Source: CAUPWF01 sp963515125 (GTDB lineage: Bacteria > Bacillota > Clostridia > Lachnospirales > Lachnospiraceae). Taken from it: a stretch of 64,000 bases of DNA. The notes under the pieces are model-generated. The model saw only the letters and a list, made by a program, of their open reading frames with translations, was not told the origin of the DNA and made no database searches. Numbering within the stretch: the stretch's first letter is position 1; each line of letters opens with the position of its first letter. The translations under genes and the position numbers were made by a program. Below are positions 44,891 through 53,172 of the stretch, in pieces. The DNA is taken from the NCBI GenBank assembly GCA_052116865.1, contig JBQKKG010000008.1, positions 110,795-174,794 on the forward strand, written 5' to 3'.

Positions 44891-47287
44891 TTACTCCTGT
44901 TTGGTTTCGTCCAACTTGGTAGTCATAATGCTGTAAAGCTCAGTGTTCTTCGGGAATTTATCCACGAAAGGCAAAATGACATTACCATAGAACAACAAAC
45001 CCTCACCAACACCGCTGCCTGTCACATAAGAGAGCTGATGAGGGGAAATATTAAGCTGTTTGGCAAGTATCTGCCTATCGCCTGCCGCTTGGTTGAGCAT
45101 ATACACAAAGTCGGAGTTTTCAAAGATGTTCTCCACTTCTCGAGAGGATAGCAGGTCTTTGATGTTCTGCGTAATCGCTGTGGGAATACCGCCCCATTTA
45201 CGAAAGCGTTTCCAAATCTCCACCGAGTAGGCGGCGGTTTGTTCCTCTTTGAGTAGCAAATGAAACTCGTCCATATAGTAGCGAGTGGAGCGTTTCTCTG
45301 CACGGTTTATGGTTACTCTGTTCCACACTTGGTCTTGGACGATTAACATACCGAGCTTTTTAAGCTGTTTACCCAATTCCTTAATATCGTAGCAGACAGT
45401 ACGGTTTGTAATATCCACATTTGTCCTGTGGTTGAACACGCTAAGACTACCTGTGACATAGATTTCAAGAGCAGAACGGATATGCTTTGCTTCTTTTTCC
45501 TCCTGTCTGCCTAAGGCATCGTAAAGGTCACCCAAAATTGGCATTTTGGCAGGGTCGGGGTCGGCAAGGTATTCTGCATAAACGAGAGTAACACAGCGGT
45601 CAATAATGGATTTTTCCACAGGGGTCAATCCCTCTTTACCGCCGACAATCAGCTCACACAAGGAGAGGATAAAATCGCTCTTTAGTGCAAGAGGGCTATC
45701 GTCCTCAGAGTAGTTGAGGTTGATGTCCATAGGGTTGATGTACTGGCTGCTTGTAGGCGATATCTTGATAACCTGTCCTTTGAGCCTTTGCACAAGGGAA
45801 AAATATTCACCCTCGGGGTCGCACACGATGATGTCATCGGTGGTAATCAGAAATACATTGGTAATTTCTCGCTTGGCGGCAAAGGATTTACCACTGCCGG
45901 GTGTACCGAGGATAAGCCCGTTGGGGTTTTTGAGCTGCTTTCGGTCTACCATGATGAGGTTGCTTGACAGAGCGTTTAAGCCATAGTATAAGGCTTCGCC
46001 GCCCGACTGAAAAAGCTCCTGTGTGGTAAAAGGCACAAAAATAGCGGTGCTTGAGGTGGTCAAGCTCCTCTGTATGGGTACAAGATTTTTTCCGAGGGGT
46101 AAGGAAGTCATAAAGCCTTGCTCCTGCTGATAATCAAGCCTTATGAGGGTGCAGTTGTGCTTGTTGGCAATGCCGCTTGCTTGGAGCAGGATATTGTCCA
46201 GTTCCTTTTTGCTGTCGGCGGTATTCAGCACAAGGAATGTGATTAAAAACATTCGCTCGTTTCGGCTTTGCAGGTCGGTAAGGAGTTTTTTGGCTTCACC
46301 GCCATAGGTGGCAAGGTCTGACGGAATGATGTCCATGTCATAGCCTGCACGAACAGCCTTTTTCTGTTCCTCAATCTTCATTTTGTCGAGGTCTGTAATT
46401 TTACGCTTAATAGTTTTGATTGCTTTCATTTGGTCTACCGACTGAATGTGCATGGTAACGACGAGGTTGCTTTCCATTTCCAAAAAGTCGGACAGTACAC
46501 GGTCGTTCAGCTCGGGGGCGAGTATCTGCAAAAAGGATACCGCACCGTATTTATCGCCTGTTCTGAATGTGCCTTTCTCCTTAAACTCAAAAGAGGACGG
46601 GGCGATAAAGTCCTTTGTACTAAGCCCCGAGGGTGCAAGCCAGTTCCATTCAAAGGAAAAGGGGGCATTGCCACTCATTCTAAGGATATTGTGCATGAGC
46701 TTTAACCGTTGTTTTCCGTCAAGGGAGGTGAGATGCACACCCAATCGCTTAAATGCGTTCCACAGGTCATTTTCAATGCGTTCAAGACGGGGCTTGGCGA
46801 TTTTGATATTCTCGGCTTCAATACCAAAGGTAAGGTATTTTGTTTTCACGAGTCCGTTGTTGCCCCTTGCAAGCTGATTGTGCAGCATCTCACTGTACTC
46901 TGTTCGGATACTGTCGAAATCATCTGCCTGCGGAGCGATGAACACGCTTTTTTCAAAGTCCTTTGTATTCGCTGTGGTGTTTAAGAATGTGAGCTGAAAT
47001 TTGATTGTGCTGTCAAAGTAATTGAGGAAGTCGCACCAACTTTCAAAAATGGCGGTCTTGTCCTCGTTCTGTGCAATCTGATAATTGATGTCATCAAATT
47101 GCAGGGTTTTGGTGTAGAGCTTATCACCCACATGACAGATACCATCGGGGAAGATATGACGGTAAGGGATACTGTCCTGTGCAGACTTTACACCTTTGGG
47201 TTTATTGTTCGCCCTTTGCACCGCACTTGCGATGCTTTGCTTTTCCACTCGGGTGAGCTTTATGGGCTTCTTTTCGATTTTTGACAA
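44891..47287 (-). CDS. virB4: VirB4-type conjugation ATPase
   Basis: 798 residues with Walker A (LILGTPGSGKSFAAKRE, near residue 460), Walker B-like YYMDEFHLLLK and the N-terminal CagE/TrbE-type part. Powers assembly of, or transport through, the type IV secretion channel at the inner membrane. Its first 86 bases overlap the end of the PrgI gene in another frame, a coupled pair seen in related elements. Confidence 0.95.
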   Translation of the reverse strand: MSKIEKKPIKLTRVEKQSIASAVQRANNKPKGVKSAQDSIPYRHIFPDGICHVGDKLYTKTLQFDDINYQIAQNEDKTAIFESWCDFLNYFDSTIKFQLTFLNTTANTKDFEKSVFIAPQADDFDSIRTEYSEMLHNQLARGNNGLVKTKYLTFGIEAENIKIAKPRLERIENDLWNAFKRLGVHLTSLDGKQRLKLMHNILRMSGNAPFSFEWNWLAPSGLSTKDFIAPSSFEFKEKGTFRTGDKYGAVSFLQILAPELNDRVLSDFLEMESNLVVTMHIQSVDQMKAIKTIKRKITDLDKMKIEEQKKAVRAGYDMDIIPSDLATYGGEAKKLLTDLQSRNERMFLITFLVLNTADSKKELDNILLQASGIANKHNCTLIRLDYQQEQGFMTSLPLGKNLVPIQRSLTTSSTAIFVPFTTQELFQSGGEALYYGLNALSSNLIMVDRKQLKNPNGLILGTPGSGKSFAAKREITNVFLITTDDIIVCDPEGEYFSLVQRLKGQVIKISPTSSQYINPMDINLNYSEDDSPLALKSDFILSLCELIVGGKEGLTPVEKSIIDRCVTLVYAEYLADPDPAKMPILGDLYDALGRQEEKEAKHIRSALEIYVTGSLSVFNHRTNVDITNRTVCYDIKELGKQLKKLGMLIVQDQVWNRVTINRAEKRSTRYYMDEFHLLLKEEQTAAYSVEIWKRFRKWGGIPTAITQNIKDLLSSREVENIFENSDFVYMLNQAAGDRQILAKQLNISPHQLSYVTGSGVGEGLLFYGNVILPFVDKFPKNTELYSIMTTKLDETKQE

Positions 47288-47639
47288 TTTGATTTACCTC
47301 CATGTCTAAGTGATATTGCCTTTCCAATAACGGATAGAAATTATCCGTAATGTAAGGTCTTTGTTTTGGGTTGAGAAAACGCACCGCCGCATAGTTTTTG
47401 AGGATTACCTCAAGGGGCTGACCGTGCTTTTCATACATGGCAAACATGAACAGCGGCAGCATGAGAAACATCATTACAAGCACCGCAGGGCTTGTGCCGA
47501 TATAGTCCTTGAGAATGAAAAAAGGCGGTAATCCTACCGCCAGTGCCGCCGAAAAACAGATAATTTGCCGCTTGGTAAGGTTTAGAGCAACCTTTGTTTT
47601 TACATTGCTTAAATCTTTGGGGATTGGTACATAAGCCAT
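47202..47639 (-). CDS. PrgI family membrane protein
   Basis: 145 residues starting MAYVPIPKDLSNVKTKVAL, with AGGAGG before ATG 47639. Two TM segments (about 30-75) are followed by a cytoplasmic part with FLNPKQRPYITDNFYPLL. VirB3-like component of Gram-positive conjugation systems, next to and overlapping VirB4. A terminator hairpin lies just upstream. Confidence 0.9.
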   Translation of the reverse strand: MAYVPIPKDLSNVKTKVALNLTKRQIICFSAALAVGLPPFFILKDYIGTSPAVLVMMFLMLPLFMFAMYEKHGQPLEVILKNYAAVRFLNPKQRPYITDNFYPLLERQYHLDMEVNQIVKNRKEAHKAHPSGKAKHRKCGAKGEQ

Positions 47640-47661
47640 AAAATCCTCCTTTCTTGGCAAC

Positions 47662-47687
47662 AAAAAAGCAACCGCTTTTGCGGTTGC
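47662..47687 (-). terminator. Intrinsic terminator before prgI
   Basis: GCAACCGC-AAAA-GCGGTTGC-TTTTTT on the minus strand, a perfect 8-base-pair stem. It stands 23 bases before the PrgI start and 13 bases after the stop of the HNH gene. Confidence 0.88.
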
Positions 47688-47700
47688 AATGCCATAATTT

Positions 47701-48444
47701 TTAATCAAATATTACTTCGCAATATAGGAACTCAAATATCACAAGTTTTACTGTTATCCCACCTTCAGCATTAAGAGATACTTGATAACGATATTGGTTG
47801 TCTTGGACATCATTCCAAAAGGCAAGAGCCATGACCTCTCCAGTTTCTATATTTTGGGCTATGAAAGGCACGAACACACCTCTTGACCCAACTTCAGGAG
47901 CTTTATTCATTTCGGGAATTTCGTTAAAACTCAGTGCCGCTTCATCTGAAATGTTGAATGCAAAATCATACCATATTTTCGCTTTGACATCATCAAGGTT
48001 TACATGGTCAAATTCAAAGCCTGCATGACATCTTGCGAGTTTGAACAGTATGCGAAGTATTCGTTCTTCATCGGGGTCATAATACACTTTGCCATCATTT
48101 TTTTGTATCTGTTTTCTAAGCGTTTCTTGTAGCTTTTTATCCTTCTCATTCCTCACAATGGTCTGTTTATGTTGAGGACAATCGTCATACACTTGGCTTT
48201 TCAACACATCTAAAAAGCAAGCGAGATATTTTTCATCCTCAGAATACCCATTATTGCACTCAAAACAAGCAGGAATTGTTGGTAAATTTTCTGGATAAGG
48301 GTCAACTAAAAATGCTTTAGATGGTATATGTTCTCTTGTGGTAGCAGGACTACCGCAATATATACAGCCATTGTTTTTGGATTTTTCCCATGAGGTATAA
48401 TATCCTGCTCCGTTATTACCTCCCAATCTTTTTCTTTGCTCCAT
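47701..48444 (-). CDS. HNH-endonuclease-like accessory protein
   Basis: 247 residues with ATG 48444 behind GGAGATGAACAA. A cysteine pair and histidine form an HNH-like zinc site (CIYCGSPATTREHIPSKAF then CFECNNGYSEDEKYLAC), followed by a mainly helical domain with several aromatic residues. It is inserted between the TrbL-like gene and PrgI, where related elements usually have no gene. It resembles stand-alone HNH proteins found among defence genes, but its substrate is unknown. Confidence 0.65.
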   Translation of the reverse strand: MEQRKRLGGNNGAGYYTSWEKSKNNGCIYCGSPATTREHIPSKAFLVDPYPENLPTIPACFECNNGYSEDEKYLACFLDVLKSQVYDDCPQHKQTIVRNEKDKKLQETLRKQIQKNDGKVYYDPDEERILRILFKLARCHAGFEFDHVNLDDVKAKIWYDFAFNISDEAALSFNEIPEMNKAPEVGSRGVFVPFIAQNIETGEVMALAFWNDVQDNQYRYQVSLNAEGGITVKLVIFEFLYCEVIFD

Positions 48445-48510
48445 TTGTTCATCTCCTTTTTTACAGTATAGCATTTAAATCACCCCACATATAGTCAAAA
48501 TCTGTTAATT

Positions 48511-49374
48511 TTAATGAGCTGAAAAGATGCTCTTTGCCAATGTACCTGTCTTAAAGAGGGAGAAGCAGAGCAGCACTGTGTACATCATGCAAGTCCAAAT
48601 CGCTTTTATAGGGTCAGCGCCTGTTGCAATGGACTGAATAAGCACTGCATAAATGCCAACGCACACCATAATCAAAAAACCTTGAAATGCGAGGGCAAGC
48701 AGAGCTTTGAGGTAGTTGTTTCCCATGTTCCACTCCTTGCTTGATATTGTAGCAATGGGGATTGCTCCAAGAGAAGTCATGAGGTAGATTTCAAGCATTC
48801 TTCCATACACGATAATGAAAATACAAACGGATAATGCCCACATGACTATCCCCATAAAGAAACTTTGCAGATACAGCCCCAAGAGTGAGCCTATATCCAT
48901 TTGTAGCAAGCTCTCACGCAAGGCATCTAAGGTTTCAACTCCTACTGCGGTATCTCCGATAATCACTCCTGCCGCATTGGATATAACCGACTGTGCCACA
49001 TCAAATATGCCCATCATAATGGGGAATGTATTTGTTACAAGTACCACAGCAATAAAGGTTTTCATCATCCACTTGAAAATGTCCGAGGGTGGAAAGTCGT
49101 GCATATTGTTTCTGTCAATGACCATTTGTATCAGCTCGTAGCACATCACAAAGGTCAGAATTATTCCGGCTATGGGCATGATAACGGTGTCCGATAAGTT
49201 CTCAATCATGGAGAAAACACCGCCATTCCATTGTGACGGTGTTTTTCCCACATCTCCGGCAATCCTTGATACTTCTGAATTGATGTTATCGAACAAGCCC
49301 GTTAGATTACCCATAATGCCGTCAACGAGCAGATTGGTTATCCACTCGTTGATTGCATCAATGATAAAATCCAT
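48511..49374 (-). CDS. TrbL/VirB6-like membrane protein (CD0411-like)
   Basis: 287 residues with about six hydrophobic segments and an N-terminal amphipathic stretch (MDFIIDAINEWITNLLVDGI). The pattern fits the polytopic channel subunit of Tn1549-type conjugation systems. It lies 11 bases after Maff2 on the same transcript. Confidence 0.85.
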   Translation of the reverse strand: MDFIIDAINEWITNLLVDGIMGNLTGLFDNINSEVSRIAGDVGKTPSQWNGGVFSMIENLSDTVIMPIAGIILTFVMCYELIQMVIDRNNMHDFPPSDIFKWMMKTFIAVVLVTNTFPIMMGIFDVAQSVISNAAGVIIGDTAVGVETLDALRESLLQMDIGSLLGLYLQSFFMGIVMWALSVCIFIIVYGRMLEIYLMTSLGAIPIATISSKEWNMGNNYLKALLALAFQGFLIMVCVGIYAVLIQSIATGADPIKAIWTCMMYTVLLCFSLFKTGTLAKSIFSAH

Positions 49375-49385
49375 CGGCTGTTATC

Positions 49386-49598
49386 TTAAAACAATCCGCT
49401 GAGAAGTGGTACAAGGGTCATGCCAATCAGTGCTACGCCACCGCCTGCCATGAGCTGCTTCATACCCTGTGATTTAGCACCGGGGTTATCGTTGCCGTAC
49501 CCCTCAAGGAGATTGATAACTCCCCAAATGCCAAGTCCTGCTCCAAGGGCGATAACGAGTGTCTGCAATGCGACTACTGCTTGATTAAAAAATTCCAT
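49386..49598 (-). CDS. Maff2 family small membrane protein
   Basis: 70 residues starting MEFFNQAVVALQTLVIALG, with AAAGGAGAAAAACACT before ATG 49598. Two TM segments are separated by the loop GYGNDNPGAKSQGMKQLMAG, typical of Maff2, a VirB2/TrbC-like pilin-type subunit of these elements. Preceded by a 5-codon leader and a terminator that look like an attenuator. Confidence 0.88.
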   Translation of the reverse strand: MEFFNQAVVALQTLVIALGAGLGIWGVINLLEGYGNDNPGAKSQGMKQLMAGGGVALIGMTLVPLLSGLF

Positions 49599-49652
49599 AG
49601 TGTTTTTCTCCTTTAATTTTGTATTTGTTGGTTTGTGTTTTGGCAATAAAAA

Positions 49653-49690
49653 AACGCTGTTCACTGACAGCGTTAAAGAGCCACAATCAT
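49653..49690 (-). promoter_or_regulatory. Leader peptide plus terminator upstream of maff2 (attenuator-like)
   Basis: AAGGAGG is followed after eight bases by ATG 49690, which encodes M-I-V-A-L and stops at 49673. The stop overlaps a hairpin, AACGCTGT and ACAGCGTT, with TTTTTTT next. A well-started 5-codon ORF ending on a terminator is a classical attenuator layout. Confidence 0.6.
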
Positions 49691-49725
49691 AGGCAACACC
49701 TCCTTTGCGTGTGGCTTGTGTATAT

Positions 49726-49754
49726 AAAAAACACCACCTTGAACGGTAGTGCTT
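49726..49754 (-). terminator. Terminator at the end of the first virD4 3' copy
   Basis: AGCACTACC and GGTGGTGTT pair (with G-T pairs) on the minus strand and are followed by TTTTT, directly after the stop of the decayed copy ending at 49753. Confidence 0.65.
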
Positions 49755-50015
49755 ATTGCCCGTCTGAGGGCGGTGGTTCGGTTGTTTCTTCTTTCTTGCT
49801 TAAATCATAAACCTCGTACACATCGTTCCCTTTGAACTTTAGTTTGGTGGATAAGAATTTCTCAATGTCAAAGGCATTTTTCTTATCGAAGTCCGAGGGT
49901 ATTTGTATTTCGGGTGCTTTGTAATATCGTACTTATCGCTGAAAAAGGGGCGAACACCTCTAAGCTGTAAAATACATTTCCCACCGTCCATGACAGATAG
50001 CTCATCTATGCTCAT
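49753..50015 (-). pseudogene. Decayed copy of the virD4 3' end, nearest maff2
   Basis: From ATG 50015 the sequence encodes MSIDELSVMDGGKCILQLRG and onwards like the last 75-85 codons of virD4, but a 1-base deletion near 49898 (after a KYKY stretch) shifts the frame. Downstream the original frame continues to the tail DLSKKEETTEPPPSDGQ. By position next to maff2 this is probably the ancestral 3' end of the coupling-protein gene, released from selection after later insertions. Confidence 0.75.
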
Positions 50016-50052
50016 AAGCTCATTGCAACATTGTCAAGTGATGAGTTTAAAA
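50016..50052. repeat. Repeat unit flanking the virD4 3' copies (copy 1)
   Basis: The sequence CATTGTCAAGTGATGAGTTTAA here recurs, with two or three differences, at 52079-52101. Both copies lie immediately upstream of a virD4 3' copy on the minus strand, where the true virD4 gene has other sequence. They mark the junction of the duplicated cassettes. Confidence 0.75.
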
Positions 50053-50156
50053 AGGGGCAAAGAAATATACCCTCCATTCCGTAATAGAAAAAAGGGTATA
50101 TCTGTGCTTTTTATGTAAACATAATGAACAACTTAAATCATGTAAACGTATGGGAA

Positions 50157-50714
50157 TTACTGTATTTTATAAAAGAAAGTTCCTTTCTTCATAGTGTTAA
50201 CCATAACATCCTCATCCTTAAGGGCTGATGTAATCAGCGATTGTTTCATAGGAACATGTATTGTTGCGACATCCGACATGTACTTTTTAAATGTTGGCAC
50301 TTTATCCCATAGATTTTTTATACTTTGCTTTATTCCCTCGCTATTAGCAATATCCGTTTTCTCATTATAAGCCGGATAAATAACTATAACTGGTAGGCTT
50401 TGCGTATTCATTCCATATTCAAGCTCTTCCTTCAATGCTTTGCTTTCAATAGTATTTGAACTCAAAAACAAAATAATATTCTTTGACCCACGTAGACGCT
50501 CTCTCAGGCGGTCTCGCAAGGTTTCCCAACTGCTACCATCACGGACACTATAATTTTTGTTGTGTGAATCAACAAATGGGAAAGTAGAATCTTTGCCTTT
50601 CCACATCCTTAAGGTGTTGTAGTAGCAGAAATCGTGAGCAGTATTAGCTCCAAGATTTGTTTCACTAAATGGTTCCTTTACATAAAATGCACAATAATTT
50701 CCTGTACGGTTCAT
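50157..50714 (-). CDS. thsB: TIR-like (ThsB-type, MTH538 family) protein of a Thoeris-like system
   Basis: 185 residues; ATG 50714 has AGGAGG six bases upstream. N-terminal strand GNYCAFYVKEPF, central RDRLRERLRGSKNIILFLSS and the glutamate region KALKEELEYGMN match TIR-like proteins of the Thoeris sensor type, which make a nucleotide signal from NAD on phage infection. It lies 22 bases after the TM-macro protein gene, so the two form one operon. The identification rests on fold pattern and gene pairing. Confidence 0.75.
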   Translation of the reverse strand: MNRTGNYCAFYVKEPFSETNLGANTAHDFCYYNTLRMWKGKDSTFPFVDSHNKNYSVRDGSSWETLRDRLRERLRGSKNIILFLSSNTIESKALKEELEYGMNTQSLPVIVIYPAYNEKTDIANSEGIKQSIKNLWDKVPTFKKYMSDVATIHVPMKQSLITSALKDEDVMVNTMKKGTFFYKIQ

Positions 50715-50736
50715 ATTCATCCTCCTTTTTATTACC

Positions 50737-51540
50737 TTAAGCAATAAATTTTTTCAAATTATAAAGACTGATTTCGTTTATCCTATCGTAAACAACAATA
50801 GTAATAGGTGCTTTTAGCTGAACATTGCTTGTTTTTAATGTACAAAGCATACACTTTAGTAGCTCAAATGGAGATGGTTTTTCAGACACTCCATCAAAAC
50901 GAGTTATACCATCGCCTAAGATTGGCAAGTAAATCGGTTTTCCAGAATAAACTCGCCCTATTTCCTGCCACATTTTGCGCATAATACTTTCGTAATTTAA
51001 GTTATCAATGTGTGCTTCATTCTCGTTATTTAAATGTGTTAAGGCTAATAATATAAAATCTTTATATGGAATTACATAGCCAAGCGAAACATTGCCGTTG
51101 AAGTTTGAAATGAAATCCTTGAATGCTTCAAGCTCTTCACTTTCTTTAAGTTGTTTTATTAGTTGCCCATGGAGAGATGAATGTGAAATTATTGCATCTT
51201 CCTCTGATGAGCTAAAAGTATCATCAACCCCAATAACTTTCCACCCATTTTGTTTAAAAATATCACCTTGACGAATTGTAACCTTGATTCCTCTGATTTT
51301 CATAGTAACACTGTCTCGTGTATTCCACCACAAAAATACAACAGCAGCTAAATATGAACATAAAAGAGCCAATATGGTGGACACGAGACTTATAAACATA
51401 TTATCAAATATATCAGTAAAAGAAACTCCCAAAATCCCCATTATGGCAGATACACCACCGAAAATTGCAAAACCAATCGCAATACTATCTTTCCAAAGTC
51501 GACTACTTTTGAATTGATAGATTTTTTTCTGCTTTTCCAA
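50737..51540 (-). CDS. thsA: Two-TM macro-domain effector of a type II Thoeris-like system
   Basis: 267 residues from TTG 51540, AAAGGAGG upstream. Residues 19-42 and 48-70 are TM helices; the rest fits a ThsA-type macro domain (GDIFKQNGWKVIGVDDTF, LGYVIPYKDFILLALTHLN, YLPILGDGITRFDG). In type II Thoeris a membrane-anchored macro protein binds an ADP-ribose-type signal made by the TIR partner and kills or arrests the infected cell. The adjacent TIR gene supports this reading. A good promoter lies at 51620-51648. Carried between two virD4 3' copies. Confidence 0.75.
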   Translation of the reverse strand: MEKQKKIYQFKSSRLWKDSIAIGFAIFGGVSAIMGILGVSFTDIFDNMFISLVSTILALLCSYLAAVVFLWWNTRDSVTMKIRGIKVTIRQGDIFKQNGWKVIGVDDTFSSSEEDAIISHSSLHGQLIKQLKESEELEAFKDFISNFNGNVSLGYVIPYKDFILLALTHLNNENEAHIDNLNYESIMRKMWQEIGRVYSGKPIYLPILGDGITRFDGVSEKPSPFELLKCMLCTLKTSNVQLKAPITIVVYDRINEISLYNLKKFIA

Positions 51541-51619
51541 TAAAAACGCTCCTCCTTTTCACATGAGCCCTCGCGCTACTATTATTACAATACATTTTCT
51601 AATTTTCTTTCTATCCATA

Positions 51620-51648
51620 ATTATACTACGAAATGCTACTTTTCTCAA
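51620..51648 (-). promoter_or_regulatory. Sigma-A type promoter of the Thoeris-like operon
   Basis: On the minus strand TTGAGA (51648-51643), a 17-base spacer and TATAAT (51625-51620), about 80 bases before the macro protein start. The defence pair therefore has its own promoter independent of the transfer operon. Confidence 0.75.
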
Positions 51649-51793
51649 TACAACGACATTTTTCACACCAACATAGAAAATATACCCTCAGCCCATTATT
51701 AGGTGCGAGGGCATATCTGTATAAATTTTACGCCCCAAGCTCACCAACAATAGGGGAGCGCAAAACAAATTAAACTTCAAACAATAATTTACA

Positions 51794-52066
51794 TTACCTA
51801 CCATTATACACATTATTCTTACTTAAATCTACCATTTTTATTTTTTCACTTACATCAAAAACCTCATATACATCGTTTGGTTTAAGTTTCAGCTTTACGG
51901 ATAAAAACTTCTCAATGTCAAAGACGTTTTTCTTGTCAAAGTCAGATAGATACATGTATTTTGGGTGGTTTGTAATATCGTATTTGTCACTGAAAAAGGG
52001 GCGAACACCTCTGAGCTGTAAAATGCACTTGCCACCGTCCATAACGGATAGTTTATCCATTGACAT
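51794..52066 (-). pseudogene. Second copy of the virD4 3' end (intact frame, no 5' part)
   Basis: 90 codons from ATG 52066: MSMDKLSVMDGGKCILQLRG, then PFFSDKYDITNHPKYMYLSD and a tail ending KNNVYNGR. It is nearly identical over about 75 codons to the end of virD4 at 53173-53406. The catalytic body is absent and no ribosome binding site is evident, so I read it as a duplicated gene end rather than a working gene. It separates the DUF2971 gene from the Thoeris-like pair. Confidence 0.8.
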
Positions 52067-52105
52067 GAGTTCCTTGTAACATTGTCAAGTGACGAGTTTT
52101 AAAAA
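52067..52105. repeat. Repeat unit flanking the virD4 3' copies (copy 2)
   Basis: CATTGTCAAGTGACGAGTTTTAA and adjoining bases match the unit at 50016-50052. It lies directly upstream (minus strand) of the second virD4 3' copy. Confidence 0.75.
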
Positions 52106-52152
52106 GGGTAAAAATAAGAGCTACTAGCTCGTAGTAGCCCTTACTGAGTATC

Positions 52153-53079
52153 TTATATTTCTCTAAAAATCAGGTCGAAAGATTCACTCAGCTCGTCAAA
52201 GAACATTTTGTATACTGGTATTTTTAATGTTTTACCTATCTTAATAAGCTTTTCAATATTGGACTCTGAGCAATTCAATCCTATGTATATTTCTTTTGGC
52301 TTAGCCACTACATATGGCATTCCTTTAGCATTTGCTCCAGTTGTGCATCTAAATTCATTTTCATAGCTCCATGACGAATGTTTTATGTTACAAAAGTAGG
52401 ATGATAAGAATACTAATGATAAGTCATCAAGCAGGATTTCCTTTTTTCCTTCTGCTCCTTGAATTTCAATCTGGTTTATCATATATTGAACTTGCTTATC
52501 CATAACACTGGTTATATCTATTCGCTCGTTAGTGTATTGGACAGGAAATGTACAACCAGACAATTGCGTGTTGTGTTTCGTATCATATGAAACACAGTAA
52601 CCTGAATGATTATTTGCGTAATGCGCCCACATTGGCATTGAGTTTACGCTATTAGCTGTTAAAGAGGATACCTTAGTAAATGTAGAAAAATCATCTATAA
52701 GCCGTCCGCCATGTGGAATTAATCTTTCATATTTTATAAGAGTGTCAGCCTTATAATAAAATGCTTTATTATCAAAAGGGTCATTTAAAAACTTAACATC
52801 TGACATAAAAATCTTTTGTTGTTCTAAAGTTTGGAGTTTTTGCTGATTAAGTGTCTTGTCATCGGTAAATGAATAATACTTATAAAGTGTATCTGGTATA
52901 TAAAGTCGACTGATTTTATACAGAAGTTGAAAGACCTCATTTTTATTTGCCGAAATATTAATCATGTACATGAACTTAAAATAATCAACTGGATTCTGCA
53001 AACGCCATTTTTCAATATCAAAGTTTTCTTCATCAACAGGGATAGGTTGAAGGTCGTAATGTATATCTTCTATTTTCAT
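52153..53079 (-). CDS. DUF2971 accessory protein
   Basis: 308 residues. The DUF2971 pattern is visible: LYKYYSFTDDKTLNQQKLQT, IFMSDVKFLNDPFDNKAFY, MWAHYANNHSGYCVSYD and a late WSYENEFRC. The family has no settled biochemistry but often lies in defence-rich and mobile regions. It sits between virD4 and the second copy of the virD4 3' end, in the same direction, and is AT-rich. A defence role is inferred only from context. Confidence 0.7.
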   Translation of the reverse strand: MKIEDIHYDLQPIPVDEENFDIEKWRLQNPVDYFKFMYMINISANKNEVFQLLYKISRLYIPDTLYKYYSFTDDKTLNQQKLQTLEQQKIFMSDVKFLNDPFDNKAFYYKADTLIKYERLIPHGGRLIDDFSTFTKVSSLTANSVNSMPMWAHYANNHSGYCVSYDTKHNTQLSGCTFPVQYTNERIDITSVMDKQVQYMINQIEIQGAEGKKEILLDDLSLVFLSSYFCNIKHSSWSYENEFRCTTGANAKGMPYVVAKPKEIYIGLNCSESNIEKLIKIGKTLKIPVYKMFFDELSESFDLIFREI

Positions 53080-53172
53080 ACAATTTATGCCTTTCTTGAT
53101 TATATTAAAAGAGGACAGGTAGTAAAATTATTTACTATTATACTACATAATCTTTACTGAAATCTATCATTT

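Noticed and set aside
51794..52066. Reading the intact virD4 3' copy as an independent small gene
   Set aside because: It lacks a ribosome binding site and the whole ATPase body, and its sequence is a duplicate of the gene end. It is better explained as a duplication.
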